The translations under genes were made by a program, and so were the position numbers. The notes under the pieces were generated by a model, which made no database searches, was not told the origin of the DNA, and worked only from the letters and a program-made list of their open reading frames with translations. This document shows positions 35,419-48,169 of a DNA stretch of 64,000 nt, piece by piece. The stretch spans positions 63,178,266 to 63,242,265 of the forward strand of contig OY288253.1 of the NCBI GenBank assembly GCA_958450325.1, written 5' to 3'. The DNA comes from Agrostemma githago (lineage: Eukaryota > Streptophyta > Magnoliopsida > Caryophyllales > Caryophyllaceae). Every line of letters begins with the position of its first letter. Position 1 is the first letter of the stretch.

Positions 35419-37263
35419 ATGAAGCACATTCGACATCCAGGGCCAATGAGTCCAACCCTTCTCAAACTTCAAGACAATCACAGGAGCAACGCTATATGGG
35501 AGGGGATGGAACTGGGGCCTCTCAGATGTAGGGCACATTTGCAGTGGCACGAGGGGTTTAAGGTAGATGATCGTGTAGTTGATTACATTAGGGAAACACA
35601 GTTTTACTATATTCATAGATTAGTAGGTGTGAAATTAAATGTTGATTTAATAACTGCTTTGGTAGAACGTTGGAGGCAATAGACACACACTTTCCATCTG
35701 ACTGTTGGTGAGGTCACTGTGACCTTGCAAGATGTTCAGGTCCTGCACGGTTTGAAAATTGGAGGGGAGATAGTAAGTGGTAGTAGCAATTATAAGTAGC
35801 AATTATAATTGGGTTGTGGAAATTAGTAACGTCTTAGGCAAAACTCCGGGCCCGGATGACATCGAAGGAACATCTTTGAAAATTAAGTGGTTGACGGAAA
35901 ATTTCAGAGACTTACCATGTGATGCAGACCCACTAACACTTCACTGTTATGTCAGAGCATATTTGCTAATCTTGATTGTGACCGTTATATTTCCGGACAA
36001 GAGCGGCAATGACATCTCTGTGATTTATTTGCCATTGTTGGGTGACTTGTCGAAAGTGAATGATTACTCTTGGGGGAGTGCGGTACTAGCAACGTTATAT
36101 CGGAATTTGTACTCAGATACCTTTATCAAGGCTCGAGGCATATCGGGGCCACTAGTGTTGTTACAATTATGGCCATGGGAACGATTATCAATAGGGAGAC
36201 CACAAATAATGGGTCCTCGTGATGCTCCAATTCACCATGGGGCATACCCATTAGGTTCACGTACATCATGAACTACGAGTTGATTCTTTAGGCCGTAGGT
36301 GGTTGAGTGTGAACCGGAAAAGGTCGGAAGGAATGACAACACTAATGGGGTATAGGAATGCCTTGGATACTATGATAGATGATCAATTCACATGGCAACC
36401 TTATACCCAACAAATTCTCTCATTCCTGCCCCAAGATTGCACGGCTGACTCCGATGATTGGCTTGTTGTAGCTCTATTAATTTGCTATAACATTGTTGAG
36501 TGGCATTACCCTAATAGGGTGATGCGCCAATTTGGGTGCAAGCAAGAGATTACGAAAGTACCCGATACATACGGAACTGAAGTTACACAAGTCAAGTAAG
36601 ATGGGTGGTCATTCAATAGATTGGTTGGATAAGCATAGCGGTTACGTGACAATACGGAGGATGAAGGACGAATTCTGATGTGCCCGTGTGCCAATCGATG
36701 AGACTACGTTACCGTATTATGACCCTTACATAGTTTGGTATCAACGACACACTCGTCTCTTCATCAGTCCTTTCTGTCAACAAGTAGCCCATCAACCGTC
36801 GGCCGGAGTTTCCCAATATTTTGTAAGTTTTTTTCCACATAACATAATCATTTACTACCGTACTCAATTTGATTGAACTAATATATTTATTATTCAGGCT
36901 CATGGATTTTCTACTATCCAAACAACGTACGACAAGATATTACAAGACATGCCTCCCGAGGTGCCTGAGAACTACCGTTCAACAATGACAAATATTAGAG
37001 ACTACTCCTCCCAATTCCTTCAAAATACAGGATATGACTATCTCCTCCAACCTGTCCAGTGTAACGAAGAAGCAAGTGAAGGAAGCTCAAGCCGAGGTCG
37101 TCACATCATTAGTTCAATTGACCCAGATGAAAACATCACTTTGAGGGAACTACGACGAAATCTTTGTCGCACAAATTCTTTGTCACCCGTGCATGAGCGA
37201 GACACTCCTCAACCTTCGAGGGAAAAACGCTTCTTGAAAAAATTCAGAAGGAAGAAAAAGTAG
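35419..37263 (+). pseudogene. Plant mobile domain (PMD) gene carried by the MULE
   Basis: The start MKHIRHPGPMSPTLLKLQ, then LGPLRCRAHLQWHEGF, VGVKLNVDLITALVERW, TFHLTVGEVTVTLQDVQVL, DKSGNDISVIYLPLLGDL, YSWGSAVLATLYRNLY, LQLWPWERL and EWHYPNRVMRQFG give the full order of a PMD protein of the MAIN/MAIL1 type. The C-terminus is basic (KKFRRKKK). Host MAIN and MAIL1 affect gene silencing and genome stability, and related genes are known inside transposons. Breaks include a stop at 35680, frame changes near 35790 and 36280, a stop at 36597 and further shifts to 36950. An intron-like gtaaat...gcag gap (35287-35413) separates it from the transposase; it could be a separate gene or once have been fused to it. 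Confidence 0.85.
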
Positions 37264-37522
37264 ACAATTTGTGTTTAGTTTTATTTCTTAGGTTAAACAT
37301 AATGTTATTTGTATTGACTTAAAATTCACCCCTCGTGCCTTCAAATTGCCCAATATACCGGTCTTTAATTTTTGTTTGGTTAAACTTCTCATATTGTTAA
37401 GTTTATGTTATTTCTCGTTCTTTGTGTTTCATTTCATGCGTGAATTTATTTTTTGGTTGAATTTATTTGCGTTCATTTTTTTAGGAAGGGCACGACAAAA
37501 AACGCGAAAAAAAATTACCTTA

Positions 37523-37750
37523 TAACCTGCCATTGGGAGTGGCAGGTACGGTCCTAGTAAACCGCCATTCCCAATGGTGGGTAGACGCAGCCCAGAAACA
37601 CACCAAGAAGCAGTAGCTACGATATTTGAACCCGCCATTGGCAATGACGGGTTATTGAAGACAAACCTGCCATTGGCAATGGCGGGTTATAGGGTTTTTT
37701 TTCCACGTATAATTTATTCCACGAACCCGCCATTACGAATGGCGAGTTCG
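37523..37750. repeat. MULE right subterminal palindromes
   Basis: Five or so copies of cccgccattcccaatggtgg-type units, alternating in orientation, resembling 31370-31470 and 32086-32205. Confidence 0.8.
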
Positions 37751-37811
37751 ATCCGCCTAGAAACGAAGGTCAATCCGAATCTCCCAGAGCACCATTTCAT
37801 TAATTAGTTTC

Positions 37812-38690
37812 TACTCCAACCCAAAACGATAATAAGTTTATTTTATAGCATTATTTTGACAAATTTTTCAATAAATTGTTTAAAATAATTTAAAATAGGA
37901 TGTAACGGATAATTATTATAACGCCCTTGACTAAATAATTACTATATATTATGTAAGTTAATTTTATCAGATGGATTTTAGATTACTATGATCGTAAATT
38001 ATAGTTTACAATATTATGTAAACAATTCTAATAAATCGTAAAACTTTTAGTATACCCAACATTTAGTTATGTACGATAGTTTCAATATAGTGAATCCTAT
38101 AAAAGTATATTATTGAATCAAAATATGGAGAACTAATGTCTAGAATACAACTATACATTAGGCGTTTCAAAATGACACTATATATTTATAGCTTGCTTAA
38201 AATTATTGTTATACTACTTACATTATGTCAAAGAAAGTTATTATTATTATTAATAGTAATGTTATGTATTCGACTTTATAAAGACATGGATAAGGAGTAA
38301 TGTACTTAGTGTGAGTTTTTGACATGATCGAAGTTGATAGTCACACGGATAATATGTGTCGGGCTCAACCGTGTTTACCGACATGGTTCAACCGTTCGTA
38401 AATTTAGCATGAGAAATTGTAATTTCTGTATTTCGTTGGGTTTGTTTTTATTTATTTCCTTCGTTATTATTTAGTTCAAAGTTTTCGTTCTTTTCTTTTG
38501 TTGTACATCTGACTTTTTGTTTAATATTGTATTTGTTTATGTTCTTAACTAACTAAATATATCGAAAACTGCATGTACGTTTTCTTTTATTTTCTATATT
38601 TTCTGTTCTTAACAAATGATTCCTATATTTTATTACATCCAATTTTTTTTAGGTCTATTCCTAAATTTTGTTTCTTGTCATTAAACAGAT
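37812..38690. other. AT-rich spacer, nothing recognised
   Basis: AT-rich DNA with no convincing ORF or terminal repeats. A splice-acceptor-like ttaaacag precedes the ATG at 38691. Confidence 0.5.
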
Positions 38691-38818
38691 GACTGGTAAG
38701 GATAAGGGTGTCGCTGGACAAAGTCGAGTAGATGGTCGTACAGTAACGACTTCTGATTGTGCCAGGGCATCACAGGCGACTTTAGCTCCAACAATTCCTC
38801 CGACCCCACCTGTTGACG
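38691..38818 (+). pseudogene. Short ORF fragment after a possible acceptor site
   Basis: Codons read MTGKDKGVAGQSRVDGRT, then SDCARASQATLAPTIPPTPP. Lys/Gly-rich starts with a Pro-rich stretch occur in TNPA-like transposon proteins, but the piece is too short to assign. It is interrupted at about 38819 by LTR-like sequence. Confidence 0.3.
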
Positions 38819-39775
38819 TGATGTGTGTCGAATTTGGACCATTTTTCCTCCCATTTAGACCCGTTTTTCCTCCGTTATGCGAGACTATAATAAAATATAA
38901 GGAGATTTGTATTATTGAATGTTATGTCTTTCTCTCCATTACAATAACAATAACATCATATTTATAGGGCTACGAAGATATCACAGTACCTTACTAACAT
39001 ATTATTCCTAATCATTAGATCTCTATCATGATACTGTAATACTACGGTATCCTCTATAGACTAGAGTGCGATTATCGCCTTATTTCTAGTCTTTCTCGCA
39101 TTAGTGCCTCTCGTTTGCATTTTATGTGTTTTTGATAGTTTTTCTATCTATTTTGATAGGATTCTTTACCAAAGGTGTGTTCGAGCTTCCAAGAGCACGA
39201 GAGGAAGGAGTACCATCCGAAGAGCACCGCACAAAACTAAAGTTCAAGAAATCCGACCAATCGTTAAAGAAAGAGACCAGAAACGAGGGCAGAAAACCAT
39301 CGGATGAAGTTTCACTCGATGAGATATCACCGGGCGAAGACGACATTTTTACCTCCCCAAAGATCTTCGAGAAACATTCACCAACGGGCGAAACTTTCAC
39401 CCATTGGGTGAAGTTTCGCCCGACGGTAAAGGAGCTCCGAAATGCGCAAGTTGAAGAGAGATTTCATCATGTGAAACCATCGGGTGAAGTTTCATCCGGC
39501 GGTATTAGCTCGTAGATGACATTTGATCGCAGGGTGAAGTTTCGCCATATGAAGATGCATTGGGCAAAAGTCTCATTAATGAAGGAGGGTTGGATTTGGG
39601 CCTTAGTTTATGTGATTCATTAAAGATTTAGTATATATAGTTAACCTTAGGTTTTCATTTTGGACAACCTACATCATCTTTCATTTTCTAGTTTTAGGGT
39701 AATCATCTAGAATTCCTCAATAATCTATTTTTTCATTTTCTCTTAGCTTAGTTTATCATTTTCATAGTTTAGTAG
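38819..39775 (+). repeat. LTR-like sequence with a repeated gggtgaagtttcgcc motif
   Basis: It begins tgatgtgtgtcgaatttgg. Near 39630 it has a TATA-like tatatatag followed by an untranslated-leader-like T-rich run, as in plant gypsy LTRs. Between 39295 and 39545 about six copies of a gggtgaagtttc motif occur, two forming an inverted pair at 39385-39423. No second end or TSD was found; the Ogre LTR starts at 39776 and may interrupt it. Confidence 0.35.
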
Positions 39776-40533
39776 TGTGGACATGACATAGGTCCACCCC
39801 AACGCGGCCACGCGCGGGTTTGGGGCGGCGAACGAATCTCATGTGAGATGGATCTCGAATTGAAATTTAAATCGAAGTTGGAGTCGCCACCGAACTTTGT
39901 GGGAGTTCGGGCCCATTTGAACCCACTCTATGTCGTAGTGGGCCGTGCACAGAGTACGGCCTATTTCGATTTCAGAGTTTTTGGGGTTCGTCACTTTGCA
40001 TTCTGATACCGATACCGACATTATCGGTAATCGTGTATTGAATGACTCTCGTATGCCAACGGTTTTGGACATCCGGAAACCATGATTCTGAGTAAGGGGT
40101 GAGGGTACGTGTTGGGAAGTTCACAAAGAACACCCAACCCCGCCCGCACTTAGTGGCCTTTACTTAGATATCGTTCGTTTTTCGTGTACGCGCGTTAGTT
40201 TGACGGTTAAATGATATGCAAACAGTGTTTTGACTAAACATGTGAATTATGTTTGATTTACGTCGTTTAATGCATCTTTGAACTAAGTCGGAGTTGTTTT
40301 AGCATGTGAGATTCATTTTAGTACAATAAAACAAAAGAATGCCAAAATAGAAACAAACGAGTTAGTAACGATATAACGGTTTGTAAATAGATTAGAATGA
40401 TGCAAAAGATGTGATGCATGATTTTGAAAAGATTAAGACACGTGATGGACTGGACACATGTTGACCGAAGTCGTAAAAAGTTTTATCGAAGCTCGAAATA
40501 TGTTGAAGGCTCACGGATTTATCGTGACAAAGG

Positions 40534-40694
40534 CCACTCAATCGAGTCATGGAGGGACTCGACCGAGTGGACCTCGGGAAAAGCCTTCTGCTCGGGTTTT
40601 GAGACGCCACTTGATCGAGTCATGGAGGGACTCGATTGAGTGGTCCTCAAAAGAAGCTTCTGTTCCGGTTTTTGGGATGCCACTCGATCGAGTG
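40534..40694. repeat. Cluster of five CACTCGATCGAGTG-type palindromes
   Basis: Copies are at 40534-40547 (actcaatcgagt), 40557-40570 (actcgaccgagtgg), 40607-40620 (acttgatcgagt), 40630-40643 (actcgattgagtgg) and 40680-40694 (perfect). The first four form two similar pairs separated by catggagg. Confidence 0.85.
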
Positions 40695-41614
40695 CTCCCT
40701 GTACGGACTATTGTCCGGTTTTTATTTTTGAAAAATCGATGATTCCGTTGAACCGCGTGAAAATATAATCTGATTTACATTCGATTCAATTTTCAATGCT
40801 CGTCGTATTCGATATTTGACTATAGAATCAATATCAAATATTTAGTGTGAATTTTGAAAAAGACGTTTTATAAATCGTTTTTGATTGTATTAATTAAGAC
40901 GAAATAATTCCTCCACGTTGTAATGTCGTAATTAGTCTTTTCAGACCATGTGACCATTACTCGGCTTCAACGGGATTATGCTTAACATGATTTGATGATT
41001 GATTCCTTTAGATCCGATATTCGACTATAGAGTCGATATCGAATCCTAGGGATGACGCTTTATTGAAAATAGTACGATAATATCGATATTAGGAACGAGA
41101 AAAGAAATAAAAAAAGACGCGACGACGACCCGTAAATAGAAACGGACGGACGAGAGAAAGAGAAGAAAAAGGAGAAGTCGGGATTTTGTAACACCCTCAA
41201 CCTACATGCTAATTTCGACCTCGATCACGGACTCGTAGTAACGGCGCTTGCGTGGGAGTAACGAGGATATATGAGGAGTTAAGGTGTTGTGTTTTGACTT
41301 GGCTTTCCTATGGGATTTCTAGGAAAGATCGGGACGGTATTCCGGTATAGTTTGCCTAAGGTTGCTAGAGATTCGGGTTGATGTCGGGATGTTATGAATG
41401 TGTGTTGGATGTCGGGAATTCTATGTATGAATTGATGTCTTGAATGAATGTGTAGGAGGGTGTATTTATATGAGAGGTTTCCTGGCTTGGATGAGAAGAA
41501 ACTCCTGTTTCAGATAGCAAAAGCTTGCTTAGGATGGAAGAAAACGAGTGGTGCGGACGGAATAGGATTCCGATTTTGAATAGGGAAGGCTCTCGGTTTG
41601 AACTGGAAAAGGGG

Positions 41615-41725
41615 CCACTCGATCGAGTGGCGCACGGTACTCGATCGAGTGACCGGTCTAACCTCGGTTTTGGCGTATTTTTTGAGCTTACTCAATCGAG
41701 TGAGCCGGTCCACTTGATCGAGTGG
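41615..41725. repeat. Cluster of four CACTCGATCGAGTG-type palindromes
   Basis: Copies are at 41615-41630 (perfect ccactcgatcgagtgg), 41639-41650, 41690-41703 (actcaatcgagt) and 41710-41725 (ccacttgatcgagtgg). Confidence 0.88.
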
Positions 41726-41927
41726 GCTTAGCCGGGTGGAAAACTCTTTTTAGAGATCGAGTTTTATCTTTAAGGGAGAGTTTTAATTGCTTTGTAGCTG
41801 ATTTTGTGAGGTATTCGACTTCAAATCGGATTTCTGAAAGCTGCGTGACAGATATTTTCGTCTCGGAAACGCCTTTGACCGGGGCTTGACCCGGTCACTA
41901 AAAGACAGTTTTGCCCTCGGTGATGGT

Positions 41928-44169
41928 TGTAGACACCCACATTTTGACCGCCAGGTGTCTATAATAGTTCCCGCCAAACACCCGATGATGATTGGACGTA
42001 AACGTGCTTTGATAGACTCGGATATGGGCTTGTAATCATGGAAATTTGGTTTAGACGTATTAAGGAGTACAAATCTTACAAAACCAACCTCAAATCCAGG
42101 CCCAGTGGGTCTTTTCGAGTCAAATAAGACTAATTTGGGTCGAAACCGACACCAGGGGTAAAACCGTCTTTTAGCGACCGAGTCAAAACCCGGTCAAAGA
42201 TTTTCCCGAGACACGTGAGTCAGCCGTGACACTTCACACGGCTGATTCATACTCAAACACTACAAAATTTCAGCTTCATTAAACATTAAACAATTCTGTT
42301 AAAGGTAGAATTCGATCTCAAGTAGGAATTCTATCCGGAAACCGAATCAGATACCAACCGAGCTCCAAATACTCGGCCAATACTCCCCCACCAGCCGAGA
42401 TTCATGACTTCTTCACCAAGAAACAAGACTTTGATTTCCTCTCGAACTCTCGTATTTCCTATCCAAACCGGTATTTCTTGTCACACAAGCAAGACTACCT
42501 CGATTCCTATAAATAGGACCTCTCGTCCAACACAAAAAAACACACAAAAAACAACGATTAACACAGAAAAAACAGCCCCATAACACGGTTTTTTCACACA
42601 TCCTACATCCTCGATATCTAGCAAATCCCGACATCATTCCGAAGCCTCGAAGCCACGAGAAACCGTCCGACCACACGTCAAACCCGACATCCAAACCGAC
42701 ACCCTAAACTCATCCTCATCATCTCGACGCTCCCAAGTCTAAGCCACTTTCCGACGAGCCTTATCCCGAGAAAACAAAGCATGTAGGTTGAGGGTGTAAA
42801 TCAAACCCGATTCTTCTCTTCTTCTCTTCATTTCTCTCGTCTTTTTTCGTCGGTCGTGTCATTAGTCCGTCTTTTTAATATGGGTCGTTCGTCGCATATT
42901 TTTTATTTCTAATAATCGATACTACAAAAACTATTTTTTATAACGTTCTTAAAATACGATATCGATTCTCTAATCGAATATCGTATCTAACAAGAACAAA
43001 ATTAATTAATTCTCGTTGATGCTAATAAAATCGTTACATCTTTTTTAAACAAAATTCGACGATTTTATATGCGGAGAGAATTAACATCTTTTTCGTTCAA
43101 AATTCTTTTTTTTACTTTTCATTCAAAACAAACTTTTTTCAAAACCTTTTCTAAAATCATTCCGACTATTCGATATCGATTTCATAATCGAATATCGAAT
43201 ACGACGAATATCGAAAATATGAATCGGATATAAATTAATCCATATTTGTACGCGATTTATAAAAATTGACGGTTTTAGACAAATAATAAAAAAGCGGACA
43301 GACCGCCAAGCGAGTCGCGCGCCTGTCAGGCGACTCGCGCGGTGGCCTGTTTAGCCGGGTCCTTTTTTTTCGTTTCCTCGCTTTTCTATTTTTTTATTCT
43401 TTTCGAATCTTACATAAAAAGCGACTTTCGCGACATATTTCGATAAATACCTTTTTTTGACCTCGGTCAGCACGTGCTAATCCATCACGTGTCATAAGTC
43501 TTTTCCAAAATCATGCATATTATTTATTTACGTCTTTATTCAAATTATTCAAACGTTACTAACTCGTTTGCTCCTTGTTTGTAGCGATTTATTTTTATCG
43601 TTTGTTTTATTAGACTAAAACAAATTCACATGCTAAAATAACTTTGACGTTATTAGTTTAATATGCATTAAACGACTTAGCAACCCATTTATTTATTTAT
43701 CTCACATGTCTTAGGAAAATAATCTTTGCATATCATTCAACCGTCGAACTAACGCGTGTACACTAAAAACGAACGATATCTTAGTAAAGGCCGCTAAGTG
43801 CGGGCGGGGTTGGGTGTTCTCAATGAACTTCCCAACACGTACCCTCACTTCTTACTCAGAACCATGGTTTCCGGATGTCCGAATCCATTGGCAACGAGAG
43901 TCATTCAATACACGATATCCGATAATGTCGGTATCGGTATCAAATGCTAAGGGACGAACCCGATAAGCTCTGACATTGGAAATGGGCCATGTTTTAAGTA
44001 TGGCCCACTACGACATAGAGTGGGTTCGAATGGTTCCGAATAACCACAAAATTCGGTGGCGACTCCTACTTCGATTTAAAATTCAATTCGACCCATCTCA
44101 TATGGAGATTCATTCGCCTCCCCAAACCCGCGCGTGGCCGCGTCGGGGTGTACCTATGTCATGTCCACA
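41928..44169 (+). repeat. 5' LTR of the nested element
   Basis: 2242 bp, nearly the same as 48170-50414. Differences noticed include single substitutions (gccagg/gctagg near the start), ttcctc/ccttcc changes and a run-length difference at 43365/49605. It contains a TATA-like tataaatagg at 42510-42519, about where transcription of an LTR element would begin. Confidence 0.93.
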
Positions 44170-44172
44170 ATT

Positions 44173-44190
44173 TGGCGACTCCGCTGGGGA
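44173..44190 (+). other. Primer-binding site of the nested element
   Basis: TGGCGACTCCGCTGGGGA, four bases after the LTR. It ends (reversed) in GTCGCCA, compatible with a tRNA 3' end. From memory this is the tRNA-Arg type used by Ogre elements. Confidence 0.8.
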
Positions 44191-47100
44191 TTAACTGATG
44201 TGTTACTTACCATCGGCATCCTCAGGGTGAGACTCGAAAAGAAATCGTTCGATTAGTAATGTACACGTTTTATTTCAATGGTTCATGCATAACCCAATTC
44301 TTTCCCGGGCCGGTTACTTGTGACCGACGTCCCACTATACCACGGTGCATTCCTACATGGGTGCACTAAAGACTTCGATGGCGGAACTCGCATGGGTTTT
44401 ACGGCAGATTCTAAGACCAACTCGGCTTAGGAGGACCGTCCTGATTTGCGAGAATGCTATCGTTGTTGGTATAGACCCTATTCGACCGACCGAGACTTAG
44501 ACTAAGAGCATACATGGCGTCATTATTCTGTTTCCGTGACTACTTGCTACTTGATTTTCTTTGGTCTTTTTCAAAAACCGTCATTTTCAAAAATTGCATC
44601 TTTTCAAACCTATCCGTTTTTCAAAACCCGGAAAGCTACCAAATTTAGGACTTATGATTTTGACGCAAAATAGCCTATTTTTAGCCGGTATGCTGTCCAA
44701 ACTTTCCAAAAAAAATTCAAAATCTCGGCCCGGTAACCTTTTTTTCGATTTTTCAAAAACATCGGGCCTTCCAATCCGACCTTGCTCGGTTTTCAAATCC
44801 AAATTCCCTTTTCAAAACTTTCTTCTTCTTAGGACTTCCCGTATTTAGCAGTGTCAGGTCTTGTCATAAGTTGTTAGAATCTATAGCGTCGAAACTCCGT
44901 CGATCTTACATCACGAGTTTCTACCCCATCCCAAGTCCGCCTTATTTGTCAAGGCACGGTCCACCTACGTAGGACAAACTCCTACTAAGGGAAGCCCATT
45001 TACACAATCGAGTCCAAAGTCTGGGGATTTCACACACGGATCTTTCTTCGAACGGGACTAGGCCCACTTTGCCAAAACCCAGGGAGAGTCCACCATCCAC
45101 GAGTCACCCGTCTAAGAGTCGGTCTTCAGTCCCACTCGGGGGCTACCCTTTAGCGGGACGATCAACCACGTTTGCTCTAAGGATCAGGTCTTACACGTGT
45201 TGGCTCACGTACCCCACTTTCGAGTCACTTAGATGTCGCACCATTTGAGTCCTATCAAAGTCTTTAGTCTCACTCGGGGGCTGTCCTCCACCCGAGCAGT
45301 CAACCACGGTCACCTTAAGGGGTACCCTACGTTCATCCTGCACCGGCGTCCTTATGATGCCTTCTTCGTGTCGTACCTATGCTACGAATACTCGAGTCAC
45401 CTAGGGTTAGGTCACCACGGTTGGTCCGAGCACGTGATACGGTCAAACACGGTCGCCCCCATTTTCGGATTCACCCTTATGCAGCTCGAGTCCAATTCGC
45501 AGTCGTTACCTCGTCTAGATCAACGTTCGAGTATCCCGGTCCGAGAGTCTTTGTCGACCCGTCACCCCGGGCCGTGTCTAGTTTGACTCCCTCTCTTGCA
45601 CTTGCGCAAAGCCGAGTTTAGGCGAGTCGTGGCACCCGTCTTTCTCTCTAATCAAAGACCTTACCAAAAAAAAACAACCAACCGAGCATCCGAGTCCGGA
45701 TTTGATTCGAGTCTAAGTCTGAGTTCGAGTCTAGGATACCCTACATCCTCATTTCCAAATCAGCGTCAGAGTAATTTGTATTCTGTCCTCTTTTCAAAAA
45801 TTCAATAAAATCAGCTTTCAATATTCTTTCTCATATATGCTTTCCTTATGTGTTTCCGAGAACATGATGAACACCATCATACACTGTGAGCACACGCATG
45901 TGACTATTATAGGCACATCTATAATGACTGCAGGAAACCGAGCCCGTGTTTTCCTTTTACCTATTCCATGTCTGGTATAGAAAGCCACATAACTACCCGT
46001 AGCAGGAGCATATCGACTCCTATGACAAATCTGGGTAGTCTTATAGTTTGGGTTCAAGACGGGAGGCAAGCACACTTCCCACAATAAACACCCATCCAAT
46101 AAGACTAGCCAGTCCCTACCTTATGTGTTAGTCTAACCGACAAAAAAAAAAGCTGGACAAAAAAATCAAAAGTCCAAGAGAAAAAAGCAAAAGGCCAAAA
46201 CAAAAAAGCTGGCCATGATCAAAAAAGAGTTATCAACATCTCTTGAACAGACACGGTCAACTCAAATGAAGAATCCCATGATCGGGGCTAAGAGGTCAAC
46301 CCAAAGAATTCAAAAATCCATGACAATGAAACGGTCAATTCAAAAATTACAATACCCATACTATCAAATAGGGGAGAAACAAGCTAGTCAGCTAGCACCA
46401 CATTTAGCCTTCCCACATTACAACCCTCAAGACCTTCTCGAGACCTAGGCTAGAGACAACCCAAAATTTTGAGGATTCAAGCTCCATAGGATACACCCTA
46501 ACCTTTAGGGCCAGACATGGAAACCAGATCCCGCATTATCAACCTGCCCGATCGAAGTCCGAGTCATTTTTACTCGACTTCCCCCTTTCCTACCACATTA
46601 CAATACCTTACCCTCAAAGCCTTAGCTCCATAAAATCGAGCTCCAGATTTCGAAACATCAAAGCCACTTGCGACCTAGCTCCACGTTTCCAAAAAACATC
46701 TAAACCAGTTACCAGCCCCAAACACGGGAACTCAACTTGCAGTCGGCATAGAACATGCCCAAATAAGTTCACACCACCTCTGGGGGCTACCCCGGAGAAC
46801 GCTCACGGTCACAGGATCAACATCCTAACTATTCTAGCCCTTTGATCAAGACATCACTGGGAATGCACCTAGCCTACACCATCGCTGTGGCTAGTTACAC
46901 ACAAAGCCCTAGTAAACTAGGCACCATTATATATCTTTCAATTCACTGAACTACGGCTTGGTTTGATTTCACTACACGTGAATACGTAGGCAGCCTTTCA
47001 ACAAGGGCACAACCACCCACATTGACACACATTCAAAAAGTGCCATCATTCCGGTCACGACACTGTCATGTTCTTAACAGTTAGCTTTGTCATTCTGGGG

Positions 47101-48156
47101 GCTTCTCCTAGACAGAAGTTCTCCATCCACTCACATAATCCAAATACTTTTAAAATCTAGCCACCTTTCTATAGTGTGTCCTAGTACTCGGCTCAGTCAA
47201 AGACGAGAATCTGTCAGGACTCGAAGCAATACCCACTTTGGGAATGTACCCCTAAATAAAAAAAAATCCAAAAGAACACCAGTCTATGGCATTGCTACCA
47301 CAAAGTCCTGTCGTACGGAAACAGTCCCATTCCGAGGATTCGACCGTGTTGCCACTCGCCTAAGCTACGGAATAACGCAACTTAAGAGTCTTGTCATCTT
47401 AGGTGGCCCACCCCCTACCGAGTCACGGTCTAACCTTTAGAGAGTCCAGTCGTGTCTGTCAACTCGTCTTGTCGCGTCCAAAGTCGAGTCGATCGGTATA
47501 TCTCTCTCTTCAAATTCTCATTTTAAAATTTGCAAAACTTAGCCATTTGAGAAAATCTCTTTCCTAGTCACCACGGGAATAGGAATTTTTATCACACTTC
47601 ATCTAGGCATACAGGCCTAACCAGAGACTTTAGGAGTCCGTGTTAGAATCGGATTAGGAATCAAGTCATCCCAAACATTCTAATTTCCAAGAAAAATTTC
47701 ATTTTCTTTCCAAAAAAATCAATCAAAAATCATTTCTTCCCCAGCATGAGTCAGTGTTTCGCCTAAATGTTACATGCAATTTGTTATCTATCAACAGACA
47801 GGTACACCCAAGACTTCCGAGAAATTCTAAGAAAAGTTCCCCAGTGGAAAGCTCAGGCGACATTTTCTACTGAAGAATCAGGATATATCTGTAAACAGAT
47901 GTGCCCATAGCTTCCAAGGCAAGCTCCCACGCAATTTTAAGACAGGATGTACCTGTAAACAGGTATACTCATAGCTTCCAAGGCAAGCTCCCGCGACATT
48001 ATCAGCATCAACCCAGGTATGATTTCTATCCTATGGCTGGCGAGCCCTTCATGCAGGTCTATTGGACTCTAAACGACCCGATCGGAAGTCTGCCAGGTTT
48101 TAATCCTTGATTGACCTGGTAGCTACTCTGACTTTTGCCTTGTCCAAGCCTCAGTC
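44191..48156 (+). other. Non-coding interior of the nested element
   Basis: No ORF resembles gag or pol. Visible features are repeated cactcgggggct segments (45128-45300), a purine-rich run of aaaagc/aaaaagctgg (46135-46220), the block tacgtaggcagcc (46985) shared in reverse with 58408-58425, and short direct repeats with catagcttccaaggcaagct (47907-47935, 47971-48000). Probably leader and 3' untranslated sequence left after loss of the genes. Confidence 0.7.
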
Positions 48157-48169
48157 AGAGTGGGGGCTC
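48157..48169 (+). other. Polypurine tract of the nested element
   Basis: agagtgggggctc lies immediately before the 3' LTR TGTAGACACCC. The opposite-strand equivalent for the host Ogre is at 50637-50650. Confidence 0.85.

Larger units (their letters stand above)
31318..37811 (+). mobile_element. Mutator-like element (6.5 kb) with transposase and PMD genes
   Basis: The left end and the reversed right end align over 60-70 bp (gaaaactaattaac / gaaactaattaatg, then gtttctaggcgga in both), a long terminal inverted repeat of MULE type. Inside each end lie palindromic cccgccattgggaatggcgg-like repeats. It carries a decayed MuDR-type transposase and a decayed PMD gene in the same direction, plus a nested hAT element. 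A 9-bp target duplication is not evident (the flanks agtcgaaat and tactccaac differ), so the exact ends are uncertain. Confidence 0.75.
39776..41927 (-). repeat. Ogre 3' LTR, distal part
   Basis: The outer end is TGTGGACATGACATAGGTCC, i.e. CA-3' when reversed. 39780-40170 is the reverse of 43780-44165 in the nested element, proving family membership. It carries nine CACTCGATCGAGTG-type palindromes (40534-40694 and 41615-41725). It is cut at 41927 by the nested element. Confidence 0.85.

Noticed and set aside
35413..35530. Alternative Ser/Gln-rich tail if the transposase splices into another frame of the PMD start
   Set aside because: About 36 codons stay open by chance; the PMD frame here has strong family motifs, so dual coding is not supported.
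39126..39515. 129-codon ORF with charged residues
   Set aside because: It is explained by the repeated gggtgaagtttc motif in LTR-like DNA; no domain, and the leader is hydrophobic by chance.
42413..42694. 93-codon minus-strand ORF, repeated at 48655-48936
   Set aside because: It lies within both LTRs of the nested element and runs opposite to its transcription; likely chance.
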